Positions 1-12,284 of a DNA stretch of 64,000 nucleotides are shown piece by piece (the first letter of the stretch is position 1; each line of letters starts with the position of its first letter). The notes below the pieces were generated by a model. The model was not told where the DNA came from, made no database searches, and worked only from the letters and a program-made list of their open reading frames with translations. The DNA is taken from NCBI GenBank assembly GCA_017979445.1, contig CM030710.1, forward strand, positions 15,610,248 to 15,674,247, in the 5' to 3' direction. Source of the stretch: Akebia trifoliata. Taxonomy: Eukaryota; Streptophyta; Magnoliopsida; Ranunculales; Lardizabalaceae. A program made the translations under genes and the position numbers.

Positions 1-575
1 TACTTGTATGGTTAGTTATCCTCAAAAACTCCTAGGATACACCCAATTCTATTTGCACACACCACTAGCACGTTTAATTTATGATGCATTGCATGTTTGC
101 ATGTCCCTTATTGCTAATGTGGTACTAGTGCATGGCTCGATCTCCTAGCGAGATGTGATATCATTCATAAAAACCACAACTCCAACATGTACTTTTATAG
201 TATATAAACTTGGGATATTAGTACCATTCGATCAGGTGACCCTGAAAGGTATATCGATGCACCCATGCTAGAGTGACCTAAGCCTTTGTCCTATTGTAAG
301 CCACAAAGTCACATGTCCTGATTATCAATGTAATACTAGTACATGGTCGGTCTCCTTGTGGGATGCTAAACCATTTGCGAAAGCTATAACCTCAGCCTTA
401 TACCTATACGATATATCAAACCAAGTCACCATGTACCGTTTGATTGGATACTCTCGAAAGGTATATAGGTGTATTTGGGGCAAGGGTGGCTAGAGAAATT
501 TGCACTACATATAATAAACCTATAGTCTAGGAGCCTTCTCATAAGTCACGACCAGAATTGACTATGGGTGTTCTC
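1..575 (+). repeat. Leader (5' UTR) remnant of old Tat element Tat-E
   Basis: This stretch is a diverged reverse-complement match to the leaders of Tat-A (20780-21480), Tat-B (28850-29550) and Tat-C (49630-50340). Shared landmarks include the pair of CTAGT-centred palindromes (here decayed, at 122-131 and 333-342), the phrase around 'caaaccaagtcacc' near 418, and 'gtgtatttggggcaagggtggctag' sequence near 470. Orientation is plus, matching the gag remnant that follows. It lacks the roughly 150-bp block that the younger Tat leaders share with Ath-2. No open reading frame of note is present. Confidence 0.75.
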
Positions 576-1152
576 GAGTTGTTCTATACATTTTAATCAA
601 TAGGTAAGTAGGTGGACCGATCCACACCGTTCAAATTAAACTGTCATATCAATCCGACCCAATCAATAAAATGTACCAATCAATTTGAATCAATTAAACC
701 AATTGGCCCAATTGACAAGTAGATTAAACTAATCAACACCAAACTGGTTGGAGCAATTGATTTTCCTTTCAAATATTCAAACTATTTTATACCAAAAAAA
801 TTCGACCCTAGGGTCAAATTAATTTGTTTGATCAAATGTTCAATCCCAATCAAGGGTAGACCCGTGACTAATATTTTTCACTCTTGTGGTCACTATAGAC
901 TTATAGTGCATTTGGATTCAATATTTGCCACCTAACTTGGACTAATTTATGTCAAATTTTTAATCATATGATTAAAAGTCCAACTTTTAAAATCAATAGT
1001 TAATCCTATTTCATTCCAATCAATAATAATTGCTTCTAGATGTTCTAAACCACCAGCTGTACCACTTTGGGTCCATCCAAAAAATCGTCTTGCCAAAATA
1101 CTATCATCAAGTCCAAATAATCAACCCTTGCCAAAAGAAGAAATAATTACCA
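576..1152. other. AT-rich spacer between Tat-E leader and gag, no gene seen
   Basis: By position this should hold the extra ORF1 that Tat-C carries between leader and gag, but I see no trace of it and no long open frame. The sequence is AT-rich with repeated 'caat/ccaat' words. It is probably decayed element sequence. Confidence 0.4.
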
Positions 1153-2430
1153 TGGATGAAGTAGTGCTCCACCAGATTTTAGAATCCTTTCAAGCACATA
1201 TTATTACTTCTATTTAAATACAAATTGAAATCTTGGAAATTAAAAAGAAAAAAGATAAAGTTATAAAATCTCAGGTTGTGTTTGACCTTGTCGAAGACCT
1301 AGAATATGATCAATTACCTATCGACGTTGTCTTATCTCATCAAACAACTCAGGTTGAAAATACCTTGAAGAATGTCAAGGACCACGACGATCTCGTCCTT
1401 GAATTAGAGGCAATGACATTGTTCTCTAATGTCCATCTGCCAGAGAAATTCATAATACCAAACATGGAGAAGTTTGACGGGATTGGATGCCCTAGGACTC
1501 ACTTGAAAATATATGTCAGCATCATACCATCTCAAGGTCTGAGCAGAGAACAGATGACTCAACTTTTTCAAAGAACTCTTACAGGACCTGTCTTATGCTA
1601 GCTAATATCACTAGACTCATCTCATGTAATAACATAGCACGAATTGATGAAGGATTTTATTGGACAATATTCATTCAACACGGATATTGAATTCATAAGA
1701 AGAGATTTAGAAATGACCAAGCAAAAGTCTAGGCAAACCTTTACTAAATTTATTGATTGATGGAAAGCTAACACCGTTCTATTTTAGAACTGACCTCAAG
1801 AGAAGAAACAAGTCAAGATCATCCTCAAAAATCTTATTCCAAATTATGCCTAGTACTTGGTGCCTCAATACTTTCCTACATTTCAATCCCGCTTTGAGGT
1901 TGGGAATCAAGTTGAGGATGCCTACTCTTCTGAACTTTTTGGTAACTCGTCTGAGTCAAAATCCAAAAATTTCAAATCCTGTGCTAATTCCTTACAAGTG
2001 GCTAACACTACTTTCGCACTAACTCCTCAAGCCACTCAATCTTCACAAGCCAAATCTAGGAGACAATTCTCCAATCTTGAAATATCCCTTAGTATTGTCT
2101 TTCAAAAATTGATGAAGAGGAGATTACTGACGCCATTGCAACATAAATCTTTACATAATCCTCTCCTTCCAAACTTAAATAATGGGAAATTCTGTGAATT
2201 CCATTAGATACCTAGCCATCTTCTTGATAGATGCATTACTTTATACCATGCTATTCAAGACTTTATTGAGCAAGAAAAACTTACCATACCCGCTCCTTTC
2301 AAAACTTGTAATCTGACCTCTTACCCATTTCTCTTACTCGTTGACCACCTTGATATATTTTGGAGTTTTCTATGATTCCTAGACCTAAACTAGGTGGCAA
2401 CTTCCTATTCCCCAATATACCAATCAAACC
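1153..2430 (+). pseudogene. gag: Broken gag of Tat-lineage Ty3/gypsy element (Tat-E)
   Basis: A start-like ATG lies at 1153, followed by an early stop near 1215; the best open piece is 1233-1601. That piece carries the Tat gag signature LPEKF..P.MEKFDG.G, then THLK.Y, then GLS.EQMT.LFQRTL. It aligns with the Tat-C gag (minus strand, 47755 downward). Two further overlapping open pieces (1753-2022 and 1857-2207) continue the homology in shifted frames. A decayed zinc-knuckle region with C.FH-like spacing and a following LYHAIQDFI segment lie near 2190-2280. Multiple stops and frameshifts make it non-coding today. It is the only Tat gag on the plus strand here and looks the oldest by eye. Confidence 0.75.
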
Positions 2431-2432
2431 CT

Positions 2433-2780
2433 CTTCACTATCTAGTGATGAAAGGGTCGAGGCGATTTTAACTACCGATCTCAATATTCAAATTTGCTAG
2501 AAGGTTTGAAGTCCAAAATAACTTCCCCTCAAAATCTCAAGCTTTGTGTTATTCCTTCTAGGGTGAAACTTCACTATCTAGTGATGAAAGGGTCGAGGCG
2601 ATTTTAACTACCGATCTCAATATTCAAATTTGCTAGAAGGTTTGAAGTCCAAAATAACTTCCCATCAAAATCTCAAGCTTTGTGTTATTCTTTCTAGGGT
2701 GAAACTTCACTATCTAGTGATGAAAGGGTCGAGGAAATTTTAACTACCTAAGCTCAATATTCAGATTTGCTAGAAGATTT
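2433..2780. repeat. 136-bp tandem triplication, third copy split by a solo LTR
   Basis: Copies begin at 2433, 2569 and 2705 (spacing exactly 136 bp), each starting 'cttcactatctagtgatg'. The third copy is cut at 2780 by the solo LTR 2781-9779 and resumes at 9785-9842 after the duplicated GATTT. Copies 1 and 2 are nearly identical; copy 3 is more diverged. It sits at the join between the Tat-E gag remnant and the LINE remnant, so it could belong to either. Confidence 0.85.
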
Positions 2781-4929
2781 TGTAATACCCCCGAGTTCCT
2801 AATTCATATCTCGAGAAAACTTTTTGATAGAAGATTAAGATAAAGTACCCATATTCTATTTAATTCATTTTTAATGAAATCTAACTTTTCCATTGAACTT
2901 AAAAAGGGTCGAGAAATATATATTAGCCTGTGAGTATGCTCGAATTCGAATTCGGACATAAAAGTCATAAAAATCATCGAATTTCGTATTAAGTGGGATC
3001 CAAAAATAGTGAATTCATGATGGAGCGAGAAGTTGAGGAATCTGAATACACCATTAGGTCCGTCGTGAAAAATTAAAGGGAATGGAGTATTCATTCGTCA
3101 AATTCTGAGTTCGGGAAGTCAAGTTATCATCGAAGATAGAAACAATGTGAAATTACCAACTTTGCCCTCAAGGCTAAAATAAAAGAAAATCTGATCTCTT
3201 ATTCTTCACTTTTCCTTCTCTTTAATAAATCCCAAGTCCTAACTCTTAGAAAACTAAGGGTTTTCACCTTTTTTCCTTCTAGATTCTTCGATATTGAGTG
3301 ATCGTTGGATCTCTAGAACAAAGAAGGAGTTGAAGGCTACGTAGAGCTCTACAAGCTCACGGACTTTGAACCTAAATTCTTTTTCGTTCTCTTCGTCTCT
3401 CACCAAGAGTCAGCAAGTGGGTTCTGACTCATCCCACTCGAGGGTTCATTCTCTTAGGAGAGGAGTATTGTCTCTAAGAATAGCGCAACCACCCAAAAAT
3501 CTCGCATTCAAGCTCACCAACCTTGACTTTCGTACCACTCTTTGCCTCCAAATCGATCTTGGAAAGCTATACAAGTAGGATGCCTTCCCTTCTACCCTCA
3601 AGTTGTATGATATCCTCAATTGAATATAATGTTGATAAATTCATGTTAGGAATAGAGATTTATCATGTTTTTACTCATTTTTAACCTTAGTTTCATGAGT
3701 GGGTCGAAGTATTCGAAGAGTGGAAGAGGAACTCAAAAAAAAAAGGGTTCGAAAAGTCGAGGATTTGCGAGTGGTTCAGTGTTGTCGGCAGATATTGTCG
3801 ATCCCACCGACAGAGCTAAATTTCAGCCACCGACAGAAACAGTCCATCAGAACTGACTTCTATCTTTTGGGTTGCCCTCCTCATTGCCTATACATGATTT
3901 TTCACCCCTTCATTTCATTAAAAATATTTAAGTAAATGTTTCCATTTATTTTAAGTTCTTTAATGAAATTAAGGTTTTACCTCCCATTTTGGAATAATGG
4001 GAATGGTTTCAAGATCCAAAACTCAAAGGATCAAAATCTGATTTTTGGTTTCAAGAACAAAACGTAAATTTCGACGTTTTCATCCGATTTTGAAAATGTG
4101 ATATCTTAAACTTTACTTCGAATCAAGTAATAAAAATTATATGATTTTTTCATGTTGTCGAGGGCTTTCACGTGCAAAAATCCATTTTAAATTTCGACAA
4201 TTTTAAAAAATCATTTTTTTTAACACTTAGCCAAAATTTTCCAGCTTTTCCAGCTTTCCCGTTATATGAATTTATCGTGTTTTCCGAACTTTTCTACTCA
4301 ACTAAAGCCATTGAATGGAATTGATTGGTGTTCTATGATTTTCCAACAACTTTAGAAAATAAAGATACATTGATAGATATGTAGGAAGTTGGACGCTTAT
4401 AAAATCGCCTCGACCCGTTTTCCACCAAATTATGCAAAAGGGTCCGATTTATTAATTGGGGACTTTTAGGGAATAAGAAGTCGCCATTTAGTTTAGGTCT
4501 AGAAATCATAAATGGCTCTGAAACGGATTGGTCGGTCCACGGATCAAAGAAATGGGTAAGGGGTCAGATTACGGGTTTCGGAAGGTGTTAGGCACCGAAC
4601 CCGCCCGATCGAGATGATCGATTTCTACTACGATCCAAACTATCCTACGGTCAACGGGTAGAGACTAAAGTCAAGATTATGGTCCAATCATCATCACCAT
4701 CATCATCAAATTATATCGAATGTGCTAAACGAATCTCAAGGCCAATATTGTCCCAAATCTCACGTTATTTCTCGAATTACGCACAACAATAAAAATATTT
4801 GAAAAAGCATTAGTTTCCTTATGCTCCAAAGTCCACGTGACAATATTTCGATTACAAATTCAAATCCACAAATATTTTCTAAGTCGACTAAAACAGCAAT
4901 TTGCGAAAAAATTTTAAAATAGAAAACTG

Positions 4930-5200
4930 GGAATATGAAATTTCTAATTTGGGAATTCATGGAGTTTCTAAACTAGAAGTTTGAAATTTCCTAAATTGGA
5001 AGTTTACAAAAATATGAGAAACTCCCAAATTGGAAATCAACTTTCAAAAGTAGGAATTTCCAAATAAAATAAATCCCCAATTAGAAATTTATAGAAACAA
5101 TTCTCCAAGATAGAAAATTATGAGTATGGGTTTCCCGAATTAATAATTTGCAAATATTAATTGTCCAAAAATGGAAAATCATGATTTTAGGAAGGTTACT
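4930..5200. repeat. Degenerate short repeats inside the Ogre-like LTR
   Basis: Variants of 'aattt-c-aattgga/agaaat' recur about every 30-40 bp (for example 4945, 4990, 5020, 5050, 5080). They are too diverged to give a unit with certainty. Confidence 0.4.
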
Positions 5201-5384
5201 AAATCAATGAAAAGTCCATAAATCTCCAAAATGAACAAATTATGATTTTTCAAGAAAACTCATTTTTGCCATGTGCCACGTGAATTCTTCGAATTTCGCA
5301 TAATCCTATGTCCACAAGATCAATGAATCAACTCAAATCCTTTTGTATAAACAAAATCCGGCTTTAAACCCCCAATGTACACCC

Positions 5385-5945
5385 CAAATAAGTGAGTTAA
5401 CTCGACTCATTTTATTAAAAATATCCGACTTTAAACTCCTAATGCACAAACAAATCAGCGAGTTAACTCACGGGGTAATTTTATTAAAAAGAAAATTGAT
5501 TTTAAACTCATATGTGCACACAAATCAGTGAGTTAACTCACGTGGTAACTTTATCAAAAATCAATTTTAAACCTCATATGTGCGCAAAAATCAGTGAGTT
5601 GATTCACGTGTTCATTTTAAAAGAAATCGATTTTAATGCTCCTTATGCACATACCAATCAGCGAGTTGACTCACATATTAATTCTATTAAAAAACCAATT
5701 TTGAAATTTCGAAGTACACACAAATTAGTGAGTTAACTCGATGCTCATTTCATAAAAAAAATATGATTTTAAACCTCCAATGTGCACAAAAAATCAGTGA
5801 TTTGATTCACATGCATATTATTTAAAAAATCAATTTTAAAATCCCATATGCACAAAAGATCAGCGAGTCGACTCACATGCATATTATTCAAAAATCGATA
5901 TTAAATTTCTATGCACACCAATAAAAAAACAGCAAGTCGATTTAA
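5385..5945. repeat. Array of about nine 62-73-bp units, each with a palindromic core
   Basis: The core recurs near 5395, 5457, 5530, 5595, 5660, 5730, 5797, 5863 and 5930. Core forms include GTGAGTTAACTCAC (perfect palindrome), GAGTTAACTC, GAGTCGACTC and GTGATTTGATTCAC. Between cores lies 'tttt-attaaaaa' followed by 'attttaaac' and 'atgtgcacacaaatcag'. The array lies inside the solo LTR 4400-8333. Confidence 0.75.
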
Positions 5946-8900
5946 TAATAAATAAAAAACTATGAAATTGAGAATAAATAGAAAACTTACTTTCAATCGA
6001 ATAACGTTGGATGCCTGGATCCCTTCAAAAGCCTCAAAATATTGTGAGATGCCAAAGAATCCAAGAAGAGGTTGAAAAATCAATTTTTTTTATTCCCTTC
6101 CTTTCGTCACCAACGAGAATTCGACTACGTGAGATCCTTTAAGAGTTATCCGACTATTCACTGCTCAAAGGTGTGAGAGAGATGAAGTAGTTGTTGTCCA
6201 AAAGAGAGGCGTCGAGAGAAATAAAGGAGGTGATGGACTACTATAGAGGGGACGTCAAAGAAAGAAGGGAGAGGGAATGCTGGGCTGCTATATTAGGGTG
6301 CTCAACGAGAATGTTTGAGGCCGTTATAGGGGCTGTTAACAGAAGGTAAATAGGGACGTTTGGACTGTTGTAAGAGGCGCTAATAGAAAGCTGAAATGGG
6401 GACATTCAAGAAGGGGCTTGGGTGTTGTAATGAAGGCTGCAGGTGGAGGGCGTTTGGAGTTGAAGAAGGGCTAAAACGAATAATAGAATGTGAAAGTAGG
6501 GGCCAGTTTTAATGGTGAATGGGCAAAGGAGATATAAGGAAGGTTATATTCAGTTGGGGGATGAAGACAACATCAATGGCAATCAAGGTGGCTGTTAAAA
6601 TGGAGAAGATGATGGCACGATGGGTGTTGTAATGAAGTTTTTGGAGGAGAAGATGGTTGCACATGAACGTGGCTGCTGTGATTCTAATGAAGAGGTGAGT
6701 GAAGGTGAAGGCTGGTTGTATGGAAGAGTAGGAGATGTGGGGGTGCTATGAAGTGTTGGAAAGAGCATAAAGGGTGTTGAGTTGACGAAGAAAGAAGAAG
6801 AGGATGGTGGGGGTAGAGTTGCAACAAGGGCTGCAATGGCATGAGTGGCTTGGGCGTTGCAGCAAGGGGTGCAATAGAGTGGGGTTGATGGACGTTGCTA
6901 CTATGGGATGGAGGAGATGAGGTGCAGAGGAAATGGGGGTGGCTATGGACCGATTAATGAAGAAGAAAATGGATGTTTGGGGGAGAGAATACTCTCCTTT
7001 TGGCTGTCCCTTCTCTGTCAAAAGAAAGACCTCTCCTCTTAGTTGTTTTGTTCAAGAAATATCAGCCTTCTTCTCCTTCAAGAGAGAAAGCTCTCTTCTC
7101 CAAAAAAAACATCAGACCTCTCCCCTCTTTGATGGTTAAATAAATTGTCAACCTCCCTCTAAAAGAGAAAATTCTCTCTCTTTTATAGCATCTTCTTACT
7201 GTTTTCTATTCTTTCTCTTTCTTTGTTTTATTTATTTCTTTTCCCTTTTTGTTTATTTGTTTCTTTTCTTTTTTATTTTATTTACTTCTTTCTTTGACCG
7301 AACCAATAGAGAGAATATCTCTCATTTTGAGTTTAGAAGGAATGGGACCATAATCCCACGCTTCGCAACCCATGGTACGTTGGTGGATTATTGATTAAAT
7401 TTTGATTTTTAATTTTGGTTGATGGTTTAGGTTACAATTTTTAATTTTGGTTTGAATTTAATTTGATGGGTTAATTATGTTTCACTTTTTGATCTTGATT
7501 GGTCGATTAAATTAAGATTTTAATTTGATTGGTTGCTTGTGTTTTAATTTGAATATCGATTGGTCAATTAAGTTTTAAATTCAATTTGAGTGATCGATTG
7601 GATTTAAATTTTAATTGTTTGATCTTAATTGTTTAATTTTAATTGCTTGATTTTAATTGTTTGATTTTTAATTTGATTTTTAATTTGAGTTTTATTTTTT
7701 TATTATTTGAATTTAAATTATTTGAGCTTTATTTTATGTTAGATTGGATTTTTAACTGGGTTTCGATTTTTGTTACTTTTTCTTAAGGACCGAGATCTCT
7801 AAGTCAAATTTGGATGTTAAGGGGCATTTCGATCATTTTTATGATTTTTCCTAAATTTTTCTGATTTCAATGATTTGGGTTCCATTAGACTCAAAATCCC
7901 ATTTTGAGTGCAATGGAGGTACTTTCGAGACTTTTCGGAGGTCCGAAATTCATGAGGGGTATTTTTGTCATTTTTTCGATTTTTGCCCATTTGGGTGAAT
8001 TTTGGCGTGAAGCTTCTTTCAATCGCAACGTGATTATTTTTAAGTCTCGAGGTCATATTTTCCTAACGTAGTAAGGTCTCTAAGTTATCCAAATGTGTAG
8101 CGAGCCTAAGTGTACGTGCTTGCTAAGTTGAGTGTATGGTGTAGCGATCCTAAGCGTGCGTAATTCTATGTCGCATGGCAAAGAGAAAGAATGGAATATA
8201 ATTAGAAGAAAAAAATGGAATTAGAAGGATGCTTCTCTCACGCTTTCGAGTTCTTTGTGCTCATCATTAGGAATCCACAGCAACCGGGTGACGGATTGCC
8301 AAGTCAGGCGGATGCAAAAATGGGGTGTCTACAGCTTGATTTACTGATTGATTGATGGATGGATAGAGAGAACGTAGGTTTTTGATTGATTAATGGGACA
8401 GTGCCTCGAGTCTTATGTAGTGGCCATGCCACATAAAATATGATAGAAGGGTGGGTTGATAGATTGATGGAAGGACAGATGGATACTACTGAAGGATACT
8501 ACCGAGCTTGCTTGTATTTTTATGAAAATAAACTAGTATATATATAGTATACAAACAAACTATTTTGTTTACCAGAAAAGAGTTGTAGAAAATCTAGAAA
8601 GAGTGGTACGTTGCTATATATCCAGAAGCGACGGGTCAATCTCGGATTAGCATGAGATGTCATATGCTCTTTGGTAGTATGGGATACCTTAGAGTATATT
8701 ACAGCTCCTGAGATCCAGGAATTTCTCCTATTTCTTTCCTGGAAAACGTTGTGTGTAAAGGCGGTCTCTGTATAGTGTAGAAGTAGGCAGGGTTCACATG
8801 CACTGCCTCTTGACAGGCTTCGACGCGAGGGGTCTCCTAGACTATTTAGTAATCACTGTTAGTCTGTACTCGTCAAATGGTCGACCTCACCGTTAGTTAG

Positions 8901-9842
8901 ACCCAGTATTGGGTTCTTGGTCAACGGCCAGTCTGAGCCGGATAAATGGTTATCCAACCGTGGTATGCTAGACCGACCACAAAATCAGATTTTAACGATG
9001 GGATTCCACATCGGATTTGAAGTTTGGAATATCGATTTGGCCATAGCCGAGGCGGTTATATCGACGTGATCCTCTGCTCTCTTAGCGACTACACCGTCGT
9101 GTTCGTATTATGTATTTTTCTTCCTTTCGTGATATTGATAGATGTTTTTCACTTGAAAAATGTATATGTTACTTCAAACGATAGAAATGATAGATTGGAA
9201 TTATTATGACTGATTACTAAGTATGCTTAGACATTTATCGTATACTACATTATGAAAAATTTACATGATTTAACTGTTTAGATGATTACTCGTGCATGTA
9301 TGACTCGTTGTTAGAATGGCGTTCATCCTGCTGAGTAACATCTCCTTGTTACTCACCCTATCCTCCACCCCTTTCAGATTATCCAGCTTCTGAGGAGCTT
9401 GCTTATGAGGAGCCATTCGAGGAGGTCCCTGTAGAAGGTTATGTCGATGACCTGCAACCTTCTTCAATTTGAAGATTATTTTAGGGACTCAGATACAATG
9501 TGTTACTTTCAGATTTGTGGGAGATGATGTATTTATTTTTTTTGGCAAGTTGTACTTTGTGATATGGTGGATGTTGAAGATCTCCTTGGATGATGATTTT
9601 GACTTTTAGTTCCACTACTTTGATTTGTTGTATTTCAATATAGTTCCCACTGCGTTTATCGTTATCTCTTAGCACTATTATTCTTCTTGGATTATCAGGT
9701 TGTGTGTATATTCACCTCACACCTTGAGATTCTGACTGATGAATCCTCGGGATTTGTGTTGGGATTTTGAGGTGTGATAGATTTGAAGTCCAAAATAACC
9801 TCCCCTCAAAACCTCAAGCTTTGTGTTATTCCTTCTAGGGTG

Positions 9843-10301
9843 AAAATTCATAATTAGTGAAGGGAATGAATGGACATGGCATAGTAGGGTTGAATGGATT
9901 TTATAGACTTTTCTATTTAAAGACTTGGGACATCATCAAATAAGATCTTCTCAAAAATGTCACCAACTTCTTCTTGGAAAGAAAAATCGCTAAAGCTGTC
10001 ACTGCTATGACTACTGCTTGGATTCCTAAGACAAAGGTACCACTTAATTTTTCAAATTTTAGACTAATTATCCTCTATAACTTTCTTTATAAAATTATTT
10101 CAAAAATTATGGCTAATAGATTAAACGAGTTTTTACCCTTTTAAATATACCTTGAACAAGGTGGTTATGTTAAGTAAAATAATATTGCCTTGAAGATTGA
10201 TATGAAAAAAGTCTATGATAGGTTAGACTGACCTTTTCTTCTGGTGGTCACGAAAAAGCTGGGTTTTTTAGATGATTTTCTAAAACTAACCAAGGGGTGC
10301 C
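9843..10301 (+). pseudogene. LINE reverse transcriptase remnant, first part
   Basis: In shifting frames this reads like the fingers and early palm of a plant non-LTR reverse transcriptase: W.IPK near 10020, FRLI.LYNFLYKIISKIMANRLN (10055-10118), and a DMKKVYDRLD block near 10200, matching the family's D.EKAYDRV.W motif. Several in-frame stops are present, so it is inactive. It is interrupted at 10302 by an Ath-2-type LTR fragment and resumes at 32608. Sense is plus. The 5' part of the LINE is absent or unrecognised upstream. Confidence 0.75.
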
Positions 10302-10449
10302 CGATGAGTGTCTTGAAACACTGAATTATACACATGTTTGCCGGACATTTATCTTAATTTTTGTCCCTATTCTCCGTATTAAGATAATAATCATGACAAT
10401 CTTCGAAACATCGTGTTGCATGTTATTAGATAATAATTAGCCTAATTAT
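10302..10449 (+). mobile_element. Left fragment of an Ath-2-type LTR, split by Tat-B
   Basis: It aligns with the first roughly 148 bp of the LTR at 53279 (GATGAGTGTCT start, then 'tatacacatg', 'gttgcatgtta'). Its continuation is at 32491 beyond Tat-B. The first base of the terminal TG is changed to C. Confidence 0.8.
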
Positions 10450-11050
10450 TGAAAGCACCCTCGATCCATGGGGTACGTGGATCCGCTTTTGACCTTTGAG
10501 GTTTGGGAGTCGCCACCTAGTTATTATGGTCTAGAAACCGAACTTTGGCTCTAAAAGGTAAATAAACTAATCTACGAAAGAAAAATATGAGTCCGAAAAT
10601 CACATTAAGGGGTTGGAAGGTGTTAGGCACTAACCTCGCCCAGCAAACGCCGGTCTCTACTAATTCCCAAATAAAATTACATTGCTAACAAGACCTAAAT
10701 AATAAAAAAAAAAAAAAAATACTCACATTTTTCGAACGCAACGATTTTGTTCATTCGGATCTGATAGAATAGCTCATTGTGTAGTATTCTTTGCTTTGTT
10801 TTATCTTCGGATCTGATCTCTGAGCTCCGAGGCAAGGTATCTCTTTTTTAGATCTGGATTTTTCGGATTTGTTTATGGATTTCTAGGTGTTTTTGAAGGG
10901 CTTCTAGGTGTTTTTTGAGCTAAAGTTGAGGTAGGGGTGTTAGGTAAGGAGTTAGGGCTTCAAAATTAGGGTTTATGAGAGGCTAGGGAAGCTTTTTGAC
11001 CTACTTCTCTTAGGATTTATGATTTTTACGAAAATAAGGTGTGAGGACTC

Positions 11051-11059
11051 CTATTTATA
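11051..11059 (-). promoter_or_regulatory. TATA box of the Tat LTR promoter (TATAAATAG)
   Basis: TATAAATAG on the minus strand, about 1.1 kb into the LTR in sense. The same word recurs at the equivalent place in the other main Tat LTRs (14571, 23320, 26039, 35660, 43079; TATAAATAA at 31356), which supports it as the core promoter. Transcription would start some 30 bp downstream, toward lower coordinates. Confidence 0.7.
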
Positions 11060-11079
11060 GATTTTTTTAAGGGTTGATT

Positions 11080-11420
11080 TAGATAGAATTAGTATTCAAT
11101 TAGAATTCTTTTAGTTAGAGTTGTATTTTAATTAGAATTGTTTTAGGTAGAGTTGCATTTTAATTAGAATTATTTTAGGTAGAGTTATATTTTAGTTAGA
11201 ATTCTATTAAATAGAGTTATTATTTAATTAAAACTCTATTAGGATTTTAACTTTTGGTCTTATTTGATTGACTTTAAGATTTTGACTTTAGTCTTACTTG
11301 ATTGACTTTAATATCTTGACTTTAGTCTTACTTAATTGACTTTAATTTTGACTTTAGTCTTACTTGATTGACTTTAATACCTTGACTTTAGTCTTGCTTG
11401 ATTGACTTTAATTTTTTGGA
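11080..11420. repeat. Tandem repeats inside the Tat LTR
   Basis: Two adjacent arrays are seen. One is a roughly 33-36-bp unit around 'ttttaattagaattgttttaggtagagttg' (11080-11220). The other is a roughly 34-bp unit around 'gattgactttaatatcttgactttagtctta' variants (11265-11415). Equivalent arrays occur in the other LTRs (26060-26400, 31390-31710, 35690-36020, 43110-43440), with differing copy number accounting for part of the LTR length variation. Confidence 0.7.
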
Positions 11421-12191
11421 GAACCCCCCTCTATTATATCTTTAATTCTTTGGATCCCCAAATGGAAGGGTCTTTGAAGAAATATCTTGGCAACCCTCAT
11501 CAATTTTTCCTGAGAGCCTGATTGATCGATTTTTTTAACTTAAACTTTTAAATTAATTTTATTAATGTTTCACATTAATTATTTAATATTTTATTTATTA
11601 ATTTTGAAATTTTTAATTATAAAAATTATGAAATTACCGTTTTGCCCTCGGAGATGACTTTTCGCGTTTTAAGTCGATTTTTTATGTTCTAATATGTTTT
11701 AGAATCGATTTTTCGTAAGAAATTCAATGGAAATATTGGTTTGTATCGTTTATGAGATTTTTTGTGTGAAATGGTCGTGAACTTTATGAGGGGCATTTCC
11801 ATAATTTTGTCAAATTTTGTGAAAATTGGCGAAATGATTTATTTGATTTCGATTTATTTTTTATGTGTTCGAAATGATTTTCCTAAGCGTAATGTAGGCT
11901 CTAGGGATATTTTAAGTTTAGGGGTATTTTGATAATTTGGTCATTTTTTAGTGATTTTTATCATGAAGTTTCTTTTTGTTTGAAAAATGATGATTTCGAA
12001 GCTTTTGGGGTTATATTTTCCTAGCGTAGCGTGGTTTCTACAATTTTGTTAATTTGAGATACCTCATCCGGATTTCTGAAACATTTCTAGTAATAAAATA
12101 AAGTACTGGAATAATCATCCATCATTGGGAACCATTGCGATCGGGTTGACGAGTTGATTAATCTGGCGGATGTAAAAATGGGGTGTCTACA

Positions 12192-12206
12192 GATGCCCCT
12201 CTTTGG
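12192..12206 (-). promoter_or_regulatory. Polypurine tract of Tat-B
   Basis: The sense strand reads CCAAAGAGGGGCATC, abutting the TGTAGACACC start of the 3' LTR. This is the plus-strand priming site for reverse transcription. Equivalents are at 15554, 34783 and 36799. Confidence 0.8.
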
Positions 12207-12284
12207 CAGAGAGTTGAAGCAAACTAGATAGCAAATCTATTTTGGTAGATAGTGCGAAATCTGAATGCCAAAGCTAGTGACAGT

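Larger units (their letters stand above)
4400..8333 (-). mobile_element. Solo LTR of an Ogre-like Tat subfamily, 3.9 kb
   Basis: Its right end (GCAAAAATGGGGTGTCTACA) is the same terminus as the other Tat LTRs. Its left end TAAAATCGCCTCGACCC aligns with their TGAAAGCGCCCTCGATCC, with TG mutated to TA. Shared inner words include AGTCGCCA, GTTAGGCACC and the block 'tattttccta-cgta'. Flanks GCTTA (4395-4399) and GCTTG (8334-8338) fit a 5-bp duplication with one change. The length, 3934 bp, is more than twice that of the other Tat LTRs here; Ogre elements are known for very long LTRs. The extra length includes the palindromic repeat array at 5385-5945 and a purine-rich stretch around 6100-7000. 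Short reading frames inside are not convincing genes. Confidence 0.75.
2781..9779 (+). mobile_element. Solo LTR, chromovirus-like, about 3.06 kb without its nested insert
   Basis: It begins TGTAATACCCCC and ends GAGGTGTGATA, and is flanked by a perfect 5-bp duplication GATTT (2776-2780 and 9780-9784). The CA end appears mutated to TA. Removing the nested LTR 4400-8333 plus one duplication copy leaves about 3060 bp. No gag or pol remains, so this is a solo LTR left by recombination, or a terminal-repeat-only element. TGTAAYACCCC starts and LTRs of this length are familiar from chromoviruses of the Tekay/Del type, but the lineage call is inference. The half 8339-9779 holds only short reading frames. 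Confidence 0.7.
10450..12191 (-). repeat. Tat-B 3' LTR
   Basis: 1742 bp, TG...CA on this strand. It is followed directly by the polypurine tract (12192), which fixes it as the 3' LTR of a minus-strand element. A TATA box in sense orientation is at 11051-11059, and two AT-rich tandem repeats lie at 11080-11420. Confidence 0.9.

Noticed and set aside
6746..7139. Frames of 68-91 codons on both strands within the Ogre-like LTR
   Set aside because: Low-complexity purine/pyrimidine-rich sequence, no domain, overlapping each other on opposite strands.
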